The notes: generated by a model not told the origin, from the sequence alone. Counted from the stretch's first letter, positions 32,533-40,808 are shown. The stretch: DNA of 64,000 nt from a bacterium (GCA_024742665.1 JANSYA010000001.1:1319001-1383000), one strand, 5' to 3'. Numbers and translations are program-made.

Positions 32533-33540
32533 TTAACGAAACAAAGATTCGCGGTTTTCGCAGTTTTCTTTGACCCGATCGGAGTAGATCAGATTCCAGG
32601 TCCCGCCGAAGTCTCGATAGGAGAGTGTCTCGCCGAATTCTTCAAACAAAAAACGATTTTTATAATAGGTACCCGTGTATTGATCGGAGGCGTCGTACGT
32701 GGTCCAGACGCTGTCATAGTGGGCGACTTCGTAGCCGTACTGAAATAGGTCTTCGATCAGACGCTTAAAAGCGATCACGCCGAATTTTCCTTCGCGGTAA
32801 ACCGACATAACTTCCAGAAAGCGGACGAAGCGCGGCGGAATGCGAACGTGCTCCTGGCTGCCGGAGATTTCGGCGTACATAAAGGGCGGATAGTATCCGG
32901 GCACGCGTGCGTGCACCCGTCCGAGACTGACCAATTCCTCGCTGCCGTCGAAGACCGCGAATACGTCCGAGTTCAGATCGAACTGCCGGGACAGGTGGAT
33001 GTCGTAGTTATTGTCTTTATAATAGAAGATTTCTTTCGCGAATTCATGCGTCCGCATGATGTCGGCCGGTTTGATCAGCTCGCGGAAAGTCATATTGAAA
33101 CGGTACTGCCTGGTGATGATCGGTCGGCGGACCGCGCTGATCAAGAGCACGCCGTCGACGGGGCGGGTTTCAATCTTTTCGAATCCCGCCTTGGTCAGCA
33201 GAATATCGACGTTACGCAGATAGATTTCGTCGTAGGGACCCGGGTGGGTATTTACGAGCTTCAGATCTCCGCCGGTTTTCAGCAGCAGACGGGCCTTCGT
33301 CAAATCGTAAAGGTTTCCCGTCCGGTAGCGTTCGGCGCGAATGAGATCGTCGAAGGAATCCGTGATCTGGTCTTTCATCTCCAGATCGCCGAGATCCATC
33401 TCGAGGTCGATCCGATCCATGCGCTCCATATCCGAGTCTCCCAGAGCGAACAGGTCGAGGGATTTCAAATCGGTTTCGGGCATGCCAGGAAGATCCGAAG
33501 AATCGGTTGCGGCACTTTTGTATATTCTTATGGGCTGCAA
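32533..33540 (-). CDS. Unknown protein with GNAT/N-acyltransferase-like C-terminal half
   Basis: 335 residues, first gene of the minus-strand partner-switching run. Residues 1-60 are acidic and low complexity. Residues 65-150 (ARLLLKTGGDLKLVN, then NVDILLTKAGFEKIETRP) resemble the last third of a class I methyltransferase, without a SAM motif I. Residues 160-330 resemble a GNAT-type acyltransferase of the FeeM kind: VFAVFDGSEELVSLGRVHAR, VRFLEVMSVYREGKFG, then YYKNRFLFEEFGE. I do not recognise a family with certainty, and the activity is open. Its position 6 nt before the phosphatase suggests it works with, or is controlled by, the switch. Confidence 0.5.
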   Translation of the reverse strand: MQPIRIYKSAATDSSDLPGMPETDLKSLDLFALGDSDMERMDRIDLEMDLGDLEMKDQITDSFDDLIRAERYRTGNLYDLTKARLLLKTGGDLKLVNTHPGPYDEIYLRNVDILLTKAGFEKIETRPVDGVLLISAVRRPIITRQYRFNMTFRELIKPADIMRTHEFAKEIFYYKDNNYDIHLSRQFDLNSDVFAVFDGSEELVSLGRVHARVPGYYPPFMYAEISGSQEHVRIPPRFVRFLEVMSVYREGKFGVIAFKRLIEDLFQYGYEVAHYDSVWTTYDASDQYTGTYYKNRFLFEEFGETLSYRDFGGTWNLIYSDRVKENCENRESLFR

Positions 33541-33630
33541 ATAGTTTTTTTCCCTGAGTTCCGATGAAACCAGATTACTTCAGAAAGACTACCTGAGTCC
33601 GCGGGCCTGGTTCGGCCTTGTGTTATTTGT

Positions 33631-33669
33631 GGTTTGGTCCGACGCGGATGAACCGCGCCGGACCAAACC
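33631..33669. terminator. Strong stem-loop downstream of ssb
   Basis: Seventeen-base arms (33631-33647 and 33653-33669) with a single A-C mismatch and the 5-base loop ATGAA. It lies 17 nt beyond the ssb stop codon and upstream of the 335-residue gene. The minus-strand tail after the stem is not U-rich, so it may slow transcription or stabilise the ssb mRNA end rather than act as a textbook intrinsic terminator. Confidence 0.6.
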
Positions 33670-33685
33670 GCGTTCAGCGTCGGAA

Positions 33686-34108
33686 TCAGGCCGCGACGGC
33701 TTCGGAATCCGCCGCGGCTACGGTATTCGTATCGCGATCGGCGTTCTTATCGGAAGCTTCCGTGCTTTTTTTGGGAACGATTGAATCAAAGCGGACGTAG
33801 CGCGCCACGACCTTGACGGCCTGCCTGGGCTGGCCCTCCGCGTCCAGCCAGCGGTCCTGCCGCAGATCGCCGATCAAAGTCACGTGGTCGCCCTTGCGCA
33901 GATAGCGGCCGCTGTTTTCGGCCAGCTTGCCCCAGCACTCCACGCTGAAATAGCTCACGGCCTTGTTGCCGTCCTTCTGATTCCATTCGTGGTTCGCCGC
34001 CACGCGAAAGGACGTCAGGACGCGCTCGCCGCGTTCATTATTCAGCGACTTCGTTTCCGGATCCGCGGTTAAGTTCCCGTCAAGATGGACTTGTGCGATG
34101 TTTTTCAT
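33686..34108 (-). CDS. ssb: Single-stranded DNA-binding protein without the usual acidic tip
   Basis: 140 residues from the ATG at 34108, preceded by a good CAGGAG ribosome-binding site; the open frame beyond it is non-coding. One OB-fold domain: GNLTADPETKSLN, SFRVAANHEWNQK, VSYFSVECWGKLAENSGRYLRKG and GDLRQDRW are typical of bacterial SSB. The tail after residue 115 is polar and ends DSEAVAA. The C-terminal DDDIPF-like tip that recruits partner proteins in most SSBs is absent. It is divergent from the helicase gene across a 111-bp gap. Confidence 0.9.
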   Translation of the reverse strand: MKNIAQVHLDGNLTADPETKSLNNERGERVLTSFRVAANHEWNQKDGNKAVSYFSVECWGKLAENSGRYLRKGDHVTLIGDLRQDRWLDAEGQPRQAVKVVARYVRFDSIVPKKSTEASDKNADRDTNTVAAADSEAVAA

Positions 34109-34219
34109 ATGTAACTCCTGCCCCGGGCTGCGGGGATACAGGAGAGGGTGCACGCCCGGCGAATCGTTCCGCAAAAATAAACGGAACGGATTCGCCGCCC
34201 GCACACAGTCCGCCTTATC

Positions 34220-35635
34220 ATGCGAAGACAAAAACGAAGAGCGGACGCCTGCGAAGCGGCGATCAAGAGCCAGGGCTACTCCGCGGCCCAACTGCGGGTT
34301 ATCTTAAGCGATGCGCCGGTCAAACAGGTCGTAGCCGCGGCGGGCAGCGGAAAAACGCGTACAGTAATCGGGCTGGTCGAATATACGATTCGCGCCGACG
34401 CGCAAAAATCTTTCACGGACGATCGGCGCGCGTTGATGCTGAGTTTCAGCCGCCGGGCGGTCGGCGAGCTGCGGTCGCGCCTCCCCGCCGAAATCGCAAA
34501 GCGGGTCGAGGTCTCCACGTTTCATTCGTTTTGCTATCGTGTCCTGGCGCGTTTGCGGGCGGCGAGCGGCGAAGGCCCGCCCTTGCAATTGATCACAGAC
34601 GAAGAGCGCGAGGAATTCTTGCGCGGCTATCTGCTGGCCCGCGATTTCGACACGGGTGGAATTCCCTTCGCGATGCTCTTTCGCGATCCGGACCGCTTTC
34701 ATCGTCTCTTTCCGGAAGCAGCCCACCGGGTCTTTCGGCGCTACCGGGCTTATAAGCGCGCGACCGGTCGCCTCGAATACGACGATCTCGTGCAGCAGAT
34801 GCTCGCGGGATTGCGCGCCGACGCCGCGGGTTTCGCGGAACTGCGCGATCATTATCCGCTGATCATCGTCGACGAATTCCAGGACACCGACCCCGACCAG
34901 CTGGAGTTCTTGCAGCTGATGCGGCCGCGAAGGCTGACGGTAGTCGGCGACGACTGGCAGGCGATCTACGCCTTTCGCGGAGCGACGGTCGAACCCTTTC
35001 TGAATTTTAAGCGCAGCTTTGCCCGCGCGAAGGTCTTTCGCCTGGCGGAAAATTATCGCAGCCTGAGCCCGATCGTGCGCCTGGGCAATAAACTGATTCG
35101 CGCGTCGCGCCGCCAGCTGCGCAAGCGGGTGCGGGCCGTGCGCGGACGCGGTCCCGGCCTGCCGGTGCTCGCCTGCGCCCTGGACTCCGGAAGCGAAGGG
35201 AGTCTGGTCGCCGACTGCCCGGGAGTGTCCGGGCAGGAGCTTACGATTTTGGTCCGCACGAATTTTCGGCGATCGCGCTGGCTGCAGGCGGGATTCGCGC
35301 CGGAGCAGGTGCTGACCGTGCACAAAGCAAAGGGTCTGGAATTTCCGGTGGTCTTTGTGGACTTAATTGGCGGGTGGAGTTCGGGCGGGACCGGCGTGAC
35401 AGGCGGATCGTCGGGATTCGATGACGAAGAGGTGCGCGTTTTGTACGTGGCGGCTTCGCGGGCCGAGAACCTGCTGGTGTTTCTGCGGGATCCCGGCGCG
35501 AAAGAGGGATCTCGCGAACACCTCTACTGGAACCGCCTGTGCCGACCCCAGGGGGTTCGAGAAATCTCGCGCAAAAAGCTGGGTGTCTGGCTGCAACGCG
35601 AAGCGGCCTATCGCACAAGCGAATTCCAGGAGTGA
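34220..35635 (+). CDS. Compact UvrD/Rep-type superfamily 1 helicase
   Basis: 471 residues. SF1A motifs in order: Q-like AAQLRVI, Walker A AAGSGKT near residue 39, motif Ia MLSFSRRAVGELR, TFHSFCYRVL, Walker B IIVDEFQDTD near 215, motif III GDDWQAIYAFRG, motif IV RLAENYRSL, motif V VLTVHKAKGLEFPVVF near 360 and motif VI VLYVAASRAENLL. The whole 2B subdomain between motifs IV and V is very short, so the protein is much smaller than UvrD or PcrA (about 700 residues). It is divergent from ssb. A DNA repair or mobile-element defence role is possible but not shown. Confidence 0.85.
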   Translation: MRRQKRRADACEAAIKSQGYSAAQLRVILSDAPVKQVVAAAGSGKTRTVIGLVEYTIRADAQKSFTDDRRALMLSFSRRAVGELRSRLPAEIAKRVEVSTFHSFCYRVLARLRAASGEGPPLQLITDEEREEFLRGYLLARDFDTGGIPFAMLFRDPDRFHRLFPEAAHRVFRRYRAYKRATGRLEYDDLVQQMLAGLRADAAGFAELRDHYPLIIVDEFQDTDPDQLEFLQLMRPRRLTVVGDDWQAIYAFRGATVEPFLNFKRSFARAKVFRLAENYRSLSPIVRLGNKLIRASRRQLRKRVRAVRGRGPGLPVLACALDSGSEGSLVADCPGVSGQELTILVRTNFRRSRWLQAGFAPEQVLTVHKAKGLEFPVVFVDLIGGWSSGGTGVTGGSSGFDDEEVRVLYVAASRAENLLVFLRDPGAKEGSREHLYWNRLCRPQGVREISRKKLGVWLQREAAYRTSEFQE

Positions 35636-35698
35636 CGCCGGAATTTGCAAAATTTGATTGCAAATGAGAATCTTTCATCCAATTTCACTGATCTTCCA

Positions 35699-36940
35699 AT
35701 GGATGTACATTCCGTGGTCAATCTTGAGAACAAAACAAAGCAGCAGCTGATCACGATCATTTCTGAATTGCGGCAGGACCTGGCGGCATCCAGCGTCGAT
35801 CAGCGTGATAAACTTGTAGGCGAGCTAAGCAAAAGGGAAGAATACTTAAACGTCGCTCAAAAGAACGCCTGCATTGGATCCTGGGACTGGGATATCGTTA
35901 CCGGCGAGATATACTGGAGTGAACAAATGTTTGCCATCATGGAGCTCGAGCCCGGGCAGGGTGACCCTTCGTATGAACTGGCTTTGAGCAGGGTCCATCC
36001 TGAGGATCGAGACTATTATGAACTGAGCCTGAAGAAAGCGATGGAAAAGAGCTCGTTGTACGATATTGAAAATCGCCTGCTGCTGGGGGAAGGCAGGGTT
36101 CGATATATGCATTCAAAAGGAGTGGTCGAGCTTGATCACGCGAATATCCCCGTTCGAATGTTTGGGACTGTTCAGGATATCACGGAACACAAGCATCTGG
36201 AATCAAGGCTGCGGCAGTCCGAAAAATTACAGGCCACCGGCCTGCTGGCCGGAAAGCTCGCGCACGATTTTAAGAATCAATTGGTTGCGATACTTATGTT
36301 CTCAGAACTCGCCAGAAGGGAGTCGCGTGGGAATAAAAATCTGGAGAAGTATATCGACGATATTGAGACCGGCGCAAGGCACTCATTAGATTTCGCGAAA
36401 TCATTGTTGGGGTTTATGCAAGATGATGAGGCTGGCTACAGCTTCGTAATGGTTGATGTAAATGAACTATTGTTGGATATCGCCTTGACGCTGGCTCACA
36501 TCTTTCCTGAAAATATAAAGGTGACGCCGAAATTGCATGCCGACTCTCTATTCATCGAGGGGAGTCCGCCTCTGCTCCGGAGCGCGGTATTAAACATGGC
36601 TCTGAACTCCCGGGACGCCATGCCTGACGGCGGCGAAATCGTATTTTCTACCGAGCGGACGACTCTCGATGATAAATTCATAGAGGAAAAATCTTTCGCA
36701 CTCAAGGCGGGGGAATACCTGAAATTCGCTGTTCAAGATACCGGTGCGGCGATGAATGAAGAAGCCCGGGATAAATTATTCGCTCCGTTTTTTTCAACCA
36801 AAGCAAGAGAGGTGGGGAGTGGTTTGGGTATGGCCTCAGTTTATGAGGCTATAAAGTTGCATGGCGGGGCGATTGAGGTCGCGAGCAGGAAAGATCACGG
36901 CACGTGTATCTCCATTTATTTGCCGATCAGCAGTCCGTGA
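35699..36940 (+). CDS. PAS-domain sensor histidine kinase
   Basis: About 413 residues from the ATG at 35699; a TTG at 35645 in frame adds 18 residues. A short coiled N-terminus is followed by a PAS_3-type domain (ACIGSWDWDIVTGEIYWSE to MFGTVQDITEHKHL, about 45-165), then a phosphoacceptor segment LLAGKLAHDFKNQLVA with the His in HDFKNQ, and an HATPase domain with N-box LNMALNSRDAMP, G1 VQDTGAAMN and G2 GSGLGMASVYEAIK. There is no membrane segment, so it is cytosolic. The coding sequence is visibly AT-richer than its neighbours, with many AAA, ATA and AGG codons, suggesting recent transfer. No response regulator is adjacent. Confidence 0.85.
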   Translation: MDVHSVVNLENKTKQQLITIISELRQDLAASSVDQRDKLVGELSKREEYLNVAQKNACIGSWDWDIVTGEIYWSEQMFAIMELEPGQGDPSYELALSRVHPEDRDYYELSLKKAMEKSSLYDIENRLLLGEGRVRYMHSKGVVELDHANIPVRMFGTVQDITEHKHLESRLRQSEKLQATGLLAGKLAHDFKNQLVAILMFSELARRESRGNKNLEKYIDDIETGARHSLDFAKSLLGFMQDDEAGYSFVMVDVNELLLDIALTLAHIFPENIKVTPKLHADSLFIEGSPPLLRSAVLNMALNSRDAMPDGGEIVFSTERTTLDDKFIEEKSFALKAGEYLKFAVQDTGAAMNEEARDKLFAPFFSTKAREVGSGLGMASVYEAIKLHGGAIEVASRKDHGTCISIYLPISSP

Positions 36941-37008
36941 GCAAGCACACCCGGAACCTCATCAGTGGAATCCGCGCCACCCGTGGCTGAACCAGAGCCT
37001 CAGTGTTC

Positions 37009-37036
37009 GCAGGATGCGCCGCACGTAGCATCCTGC
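37009..37036. terminator. Hairpin between convergent genes
   Basis: Perfect 9-bp stem GCAGGATGC / GCATCCTGC with a 10-base loop, followed on the plus strand by the AT-rich TATTTAATTT. It lies 68 nt after the histidine-kinase stop and touches the korB stop codon, so it could end transcription from both sides. Confidence 0.6.
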
Positions 37037-38031
37037 TATTTAATTTCCCAGGTGTCGCCGGAGTTCAGCAGTTTCTTCAGATCGCCTTTGCCGAGCTTTT
37101 CGGTGATCTCTTTTTCCTGGCGTTCCAGTTCGAGTTCGTAGGAAGGCTTCTCGATGTCGCGGAAGACGCCCATCGGTTCGGGGAAATTCGGCGTGGTCAG
37201 CTGGCTGAGAAAGAAGGCGTAGCCCGGCGAAGGATTCTGTTCGTCGTGCACGATCGCAGAACCGATATCGTCGGTCAGAGTCGGCGCCATATGCGCGTCG
37301 ATGGCGATGCCCTTATCTTTTTCTTTGCCGAATTTCAGCGGCTCGCCCTGCTGCAGGAATACGACGTTGTCGGCTTTGTTTTCTTTGCCGATGGTCGGCT
37401 CGAATACGGCGTCGTTAAAGATGATGCAGTTCTGATAGATTTCGACGAACGAAGTGCCCTTGTGATTGTAGGCGCGCTTGAATACTTCGCCCATGTGCTT
37501 CGCGTCTTTATCGTAGGTGCGGGCGACGAAGGTCGCGCCGGCGCCGAGGGCGACCGAGGTCGCCGAGAAGGGCGCGTCGAGTGAACCGTAGGGCGTCGAC
37601 TTCGAACGCGTGCCGGGCGTGCTGGTCGGCGAGTACTGGCCTTTGGTCAGACCGTAGATTTGATTGTTAAACAGCAGGATGTTCAGATTCACGTTGCGGC
37701 GCAGAGCGTGGATCAGGTGGTTGCCGCCGATCGAAAGGCCGTCGCCGTCGCCGGTGATCACCCACACGGAAAGATCCGGGCGGGCCGCTGCGAGTCCCGT
37801 CGCGATCGCCGGAGCGCGTCCGTGGATCGTATGAAAGCCGTACGTGTTCATATAGTACGGGAAGCGCGAAGAGCAGCCAATGCCCGAAACGAAGACGATC
37901 TTCTCTTTCGGAATGCCCAGGTCCGGCATGGTCTTCTGGATCGCGGCGAGGATGGCGTAGTCGCCGCAGCCGGGGCACCAGCGGACTTCCTGGTCGCTGA
38001 CGAAATCTTTTTTGGTTAATGGTGCGCTCAT
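37036..38031 (-). CDS. korB: 2-oxoacid:ferredoxin oxidoreductase beta subunit
   Basis: 331 residues, thiamine-diphosphate-binding subunit. It begins with the typical WCPGCGDYAILAAI near residue 18 and continues with KIVFVSGIGCSSRFPYY near 44, HTIHGRAPAIATGLAAARPD near 67, and the TPP motif GDGDGLSIGGNH near 95 with NNQIYGLTKGQYSPTS after it. With KorA it oxidises 2-oxoglutarate (or another 2-oxoacid) to the acyl-CoA, reducing ferredoxin. It lies 64 nt downstream of the alpha subunit gene. Substrate choice is inferred from family usage. Confidence 0.9.
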   Translation of the reverse strand: MSAPLTKKDFVSDQEVRWCPGCGDYAILAAIQKTMPDLGIPKEKIVFVSGIGCSSRFPYYMNTYGFHTIHGRAPAIATGLAAARPDLSVWVITGDGDGLSIGGNHLIHALRRNVNLNILLFNNQIYGLTKGQYSPTSTPGTRSKSTPYGSLDAPFSATSVALGAGATFVARTYDKDAKHMGEVFKRAYNHKGTSFVEIYQNCIIFNDAVFEPTIGKENKADNVVFLQQGEPLKFGKEKDKGIAIDAHMAPTLTDDIGSAIVHDEQNPSPGYAFFLSQLTTPNFPEPMGVFRDIEKPSYELELERQEKEITEKLGKGDLKKLLNSGDTWEIK

Positions 38032-38095
38032 GTGTTTTTTCCGAATTGAATGTGATGTGATCGTATACAGTGGTTGTGGCCGGGCCGAAGCGGGC

Positions 38096-39976
38096 TTATA
38101 GAAGCTCGCGAATTTTCGCTTTCAGTTCGCCGACTAAAAAAGGTTTGCCTTTGATCTTGGTCATACTCTCGACCTTGCGCATGTACTTCGCCTGGATCAG
38201 CATCGACAGCTGGCCCATATTCAGCTCCGGCACGAGCACGGTTTCGAAATTATTGAGCAGCGTTTCCAGATTCTTCGGGAAGGGATTCAGATAACGCACG
38301 TGGGCGTGCGAAACCTTGAGGCCTTCCTGTTTGCGCAGCTGCTGAACGGCGGCGCGAATCGAACCCTTCGTCGATCCCCAGCCGAGCACCAGCAGTTTGC
38401 CGGACTCTTCGCCGTCAATTTCCTGGTCGGGAATGAAATTCGCGATATTGTCGACTTTCTTGCGGCGAGTCAGCATCATCCGCTCATGGTTGTCCGGGTC
38501 GTAGTTGACGTTGCCGGTCTCTTCATGTTTTTCCAGGCCGCCAATGCGATGTTCGAAACCGGGATCGCCGGGCACGGGCCAGCGGCGGGCCAGGGTTTCA
38601 GCGTTGCGCTGCAGCAGCTGAAAGTCGCCGCGTTCTTCGCCGGCCGGAATTCGATTGTGCGAAATTTTTTCGATCGTGTCGAAGTCGGGAATCTGCCAGG
38701 GCTCGGAGCCCATGATCAAATACAGGTCGGTCATTAAAAAGACCGGCGTCATAAATTTCAGAGCGATGCGCACCGCTTCGATTGAACACTCGAAGGCGTC
38801 GCCGGGAGTGGAAGCCGAGATCACCGGGATCGGGCTGTCGCCGTGGCGGCCGTACAGCGCCTGGAGTAGATCGCCCTGTTCGGTTTTCGTGGGCAGGCCG
38901 GTCGAAGGGCCGCCGCGCTGGGCGTTGATGATGATCAGCGGCAGCTCGGTCATCGCCGCCAGTCCAATCGATTCGAGTTTCAGACAGATGCCGGGGCCCG
39001 AAGAAGCCGTCACGCCGATTGATCCGCCGTACGACGCGCCGATAGCCGAACAGACGGCGGCGATTTCATCTTCCGCCTGCAGGGTTTTCACGCCGAAGTT
39101 TTTATGCCGCGAAAGCTCGTGCAATATTTCGGAGGCGGGCGTGATCGGATAGGTTCCGAAAAAAATCGGCAGGTCCGCGAGTTGGGAGCCGGCGACCAGG
39201 CCCAGGGACAGGGAGGTTGCGCCGGTAATATTGCGATATTTGCCGGGAGGGAATTTCGCTTCGGTGATTTCGTAACGCGTCGCGAAGAGTTCGCTGGTCT
39301 CGGCGAAATAGTAGCCGGCCTTTACGGCCTTTTCGTTCGCCGCGATCACATCGTCTTTGCCTTTGAATTTCGCCTGGATCCAGGTCGAGGTCGTGCTCAG
39401 ATCGCGATGGAACAGCCAGTACGTGATGCCGAGGGCGAAGAAGTTCTTCGAACGATCCATCAGGTGTTTGGGCATGTCGAGGCTCAGCTCTTCGATCGCG
39501 CCGCGAGTCATCTTCGTAATCGGCGCTTTGATAACGCGATACTTTTGCGCCAGCTCCGGATCTTCGAGCGGATCCGATTCGTACTGCACTTTGGCCAGAT
39601 TGCGATCGTCGAAGGCGTCGGTGTTCGCGATTAAGATGCCGCCGGACTTGAGGTCTTTCAGGTTGGCTTTGAGCGCCGCGGGATTCATCGCGACCAGCAC
39701 GTCGACCGCGTCTCCGGGGGTATGAATGTCATGACCGGCGAAGTGAATCTGAAAACCGGAAACGCCGGCCAGGGTTCCCTGGGGCGCGCGAATCTCCGCC
39801 GGAAAATCCGGGAAGGTCATCAGGTCGTTGCCGGCCACGCCGGTCGTTTTCGTGAACTGCGTGCCCGTCAGCTGCATCCCGTCGCCGGAGTCGCCGCAAA
39901 AACGAATGATCGCGGAGTCGATGGTTTCTTCGCGCACCTCGCGGCCGAATTCCGCTTCCTGAATGGTGGTCGTCAT
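38096..39976 (-). CDS. korA: 2-oxoacid:ferredoxin oxidoreductase alpha subunit (gamma-alpha fusion)
   Basis: 626 residues, long because the gamma domain is fused at the N-terminus: IIRFCGDSGDGMQLTGTQF near residue 23 and FPDFPAEIRAPQGTLAGVSGFQ near 55 are typical gamma-domain sequences. The alpha part starts near 220 with YRNITGATSLSLGLVAG and FFGTYPITPASEILHELS, then GASYGGSIGVTASSGPG and LIIINAQRGGPSTGLPTKTEQ. This is the common two-gene KGOR form. No ferredoxin-like delta subunit follows. The 292-bp region upstream is the longest intergenic stretch of this part of the window. Confidence 0.9.
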   Translation of the reverse strand: MTTTIQEAEFGREVREETIDSAIIRFCGDSGDGMQLTGTQFTKTTGVAGNDLMTFPDFPAEIRAPQGTLAGVSGFQIHFAGHDIHTPGDAVDVLVAMNPAALKANLKDLKSGGILIANTDAFDDRNLAKVQYESDPLEDPELAQKYRVIKAPITKMTRGAIEELSLDMPKHLMDRSKNFFALGITYWLFHRDLSTTSTWIQAKFKGKDDVIAANEKAVKAGYYFAETSELFATRYEITEAKFPPGKYRNITGATSLSLGLVAGSQLADLPIFFGTYPITPASEILHELSRHKNFGVKTLQAEDEIAAVCSAIGASYGGSIGVTASSGPGICLKLESIGLAAMTELPLIIINAQRGGPSTGLPTKTEQGDLLQALYGRHGDSPIPVISASTPGDAFECSIEAVRIALKFMTPVFLMTDLYLIMGSEPWQIPDFDTIEKISHNRIPAGEERGDFQLLQRNAETLARRWPVPGDPGFEHRIGGLEKHEETGNVNYDPDNHERMMLTRRKKVDNIANFIPDQEIDGEESGKLLVLGWGSTKGSIRAAVQQLRKQEGLKVSHAHVRYLNPFPKNLETLLNNFETVLVPELNMGQLSMLIQAKYMRKVESMTKIKGKPFLVGELKAKIRELL

Positions 39977-40209
39977 ATGGCTAAGTCGTCCCGAATTGAT
40001 GAATTGATCTGATTTCGATCGTGCTTGTGGTCGCGCCGATCCCCGGCCCGCAGTCGGCGGCGCAGGGGAAAATCACAGCGGTACAGCCGATTTTAAGTGT
40101 CCGCTGCTGAGTGCAACCGCGTTCCGGGACAGAGAATTTTGGCCTGAAATTTACCGCCACCCTTTTATCATACCATTCCGATAGGTTTTATAGGGAATTG
40201 TCTCAGGTC

Positions 40210-40264
40210 CTGTAGGAGTTCCTACACGAGAGTCCTCCTGGAAGTTTTGTAGGAACTCCTACAG
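40210..40264. repeat. Pair of mutually inverted TGTAGGA palindromes between thioesterase and korA
   Basis: Two 16-base near-palindromes, TGTAGGAGTTCCTACA at 40211 and TGTAGGAACTCCTACA at 40248. Each is the exact reverse complement of the other, and with one flanking pair they make a 17-bp inverted repeat around a 21-base loop. They lie just downstream of the minus-strand thioesterase stop (40269), a terminator-like position. A related partial copy (TTGGAGTTCCTACA) is at 44590. I recall similar elements as dispersed repeats in Leptospira. The remainder of 39977-40268 holds the presumed korA promoter region, with no other gene visible. Confidence 0.7.
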
Positions 40265-40268
40265 AGGC

Positions 40269-40808
40269 TCAAAGGCGATAGTCGGGCAGAGCGGCGGCCC
40301 CGTTCAGGAGTTCCGGCGGGAAGGGCATCGGGCGGCCCGCAGCCAGTTCCATAAAAATACCGTGAAAGCGAGCCGTGCAGACCACGTCCCCGGTGCGATC
40401 GCTTTCGATTTGCTGGGCCAGCACGGCCCGGCTGCGGCGATGCTCTGCAACCCAGGTGGTGACCGTGATCGAATCAGGGTGCTTCAGCTCGCGCCGATAG
40501 TCCAGTTCGGCTTTGTAAATCACGGGGCCGATGCCCTGTTCGCGCAGCTCATCGATTTTCAGGCCGGCCTGCTCGAAGGCCTCGATACGCGCCTGATCGA
40601 AGTACGACTGATAATACATGTTGTTTACATGGCCGTTTGCATCCAGCTCGTTCCAGCGCACTTTCAGCCGGGTATGAAAGACGGCCGGGGACGCCGGGGG
40701 AGTCGGGTCGCTGCGATTGGCCGCTTTAGACGGCAGGCTCTGCGGGCTATTGGAGGAAATGGCGGAAGATTCGGCTTTCATGGCGGGCTCCTGATATTGA
40801 TCAGTCAT
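40269..40808 (-). CDS. Hotdog-fold acyl-CoA thioesterase (4HBT/YbgC-like)
   Basis: 179 residues. A polar, probably disordered N-terminus of about 45 residues is followed by a single hotdog domain: RLKVRWNELDANGHVNNMYYQSYFDQAR near residues 48-75 contains the catalytic Asp and the D-x-N-G-H-V-N-N signature of the 4-hydroxybenzoyl-CoA thioesterase family, and the later strand SITVTTWVAEHRRSRAVLAQQ matches the second half. It releases CoA from an acyl thioester; the substrate is not readable. A second in-frame ATG nine codons in is an alternative start. Confidence 0.82.
   Translation of the reverse strand: MTDQYQEPAMKAESSAISSNSPQSLPSKAANRSDPTPPASPAVFHTRLKVRWNELDANGHVNNMYYQSYFDQARIEAFEQAGLKIDELREQGIGPVIYKAELDYRRELKHPDSITVTTWVAEHRRSRAVLAQQIESDRTGDVVCTARFHGIFMELAAGRPMPFPPELLNGAAALPDYRL

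Noticed and set aside
34304..35323. 339-residue minus-strand frame inside the helicase gene
   Set aside because: Antisense shadow; helicase motifs are intact on the plus strand.
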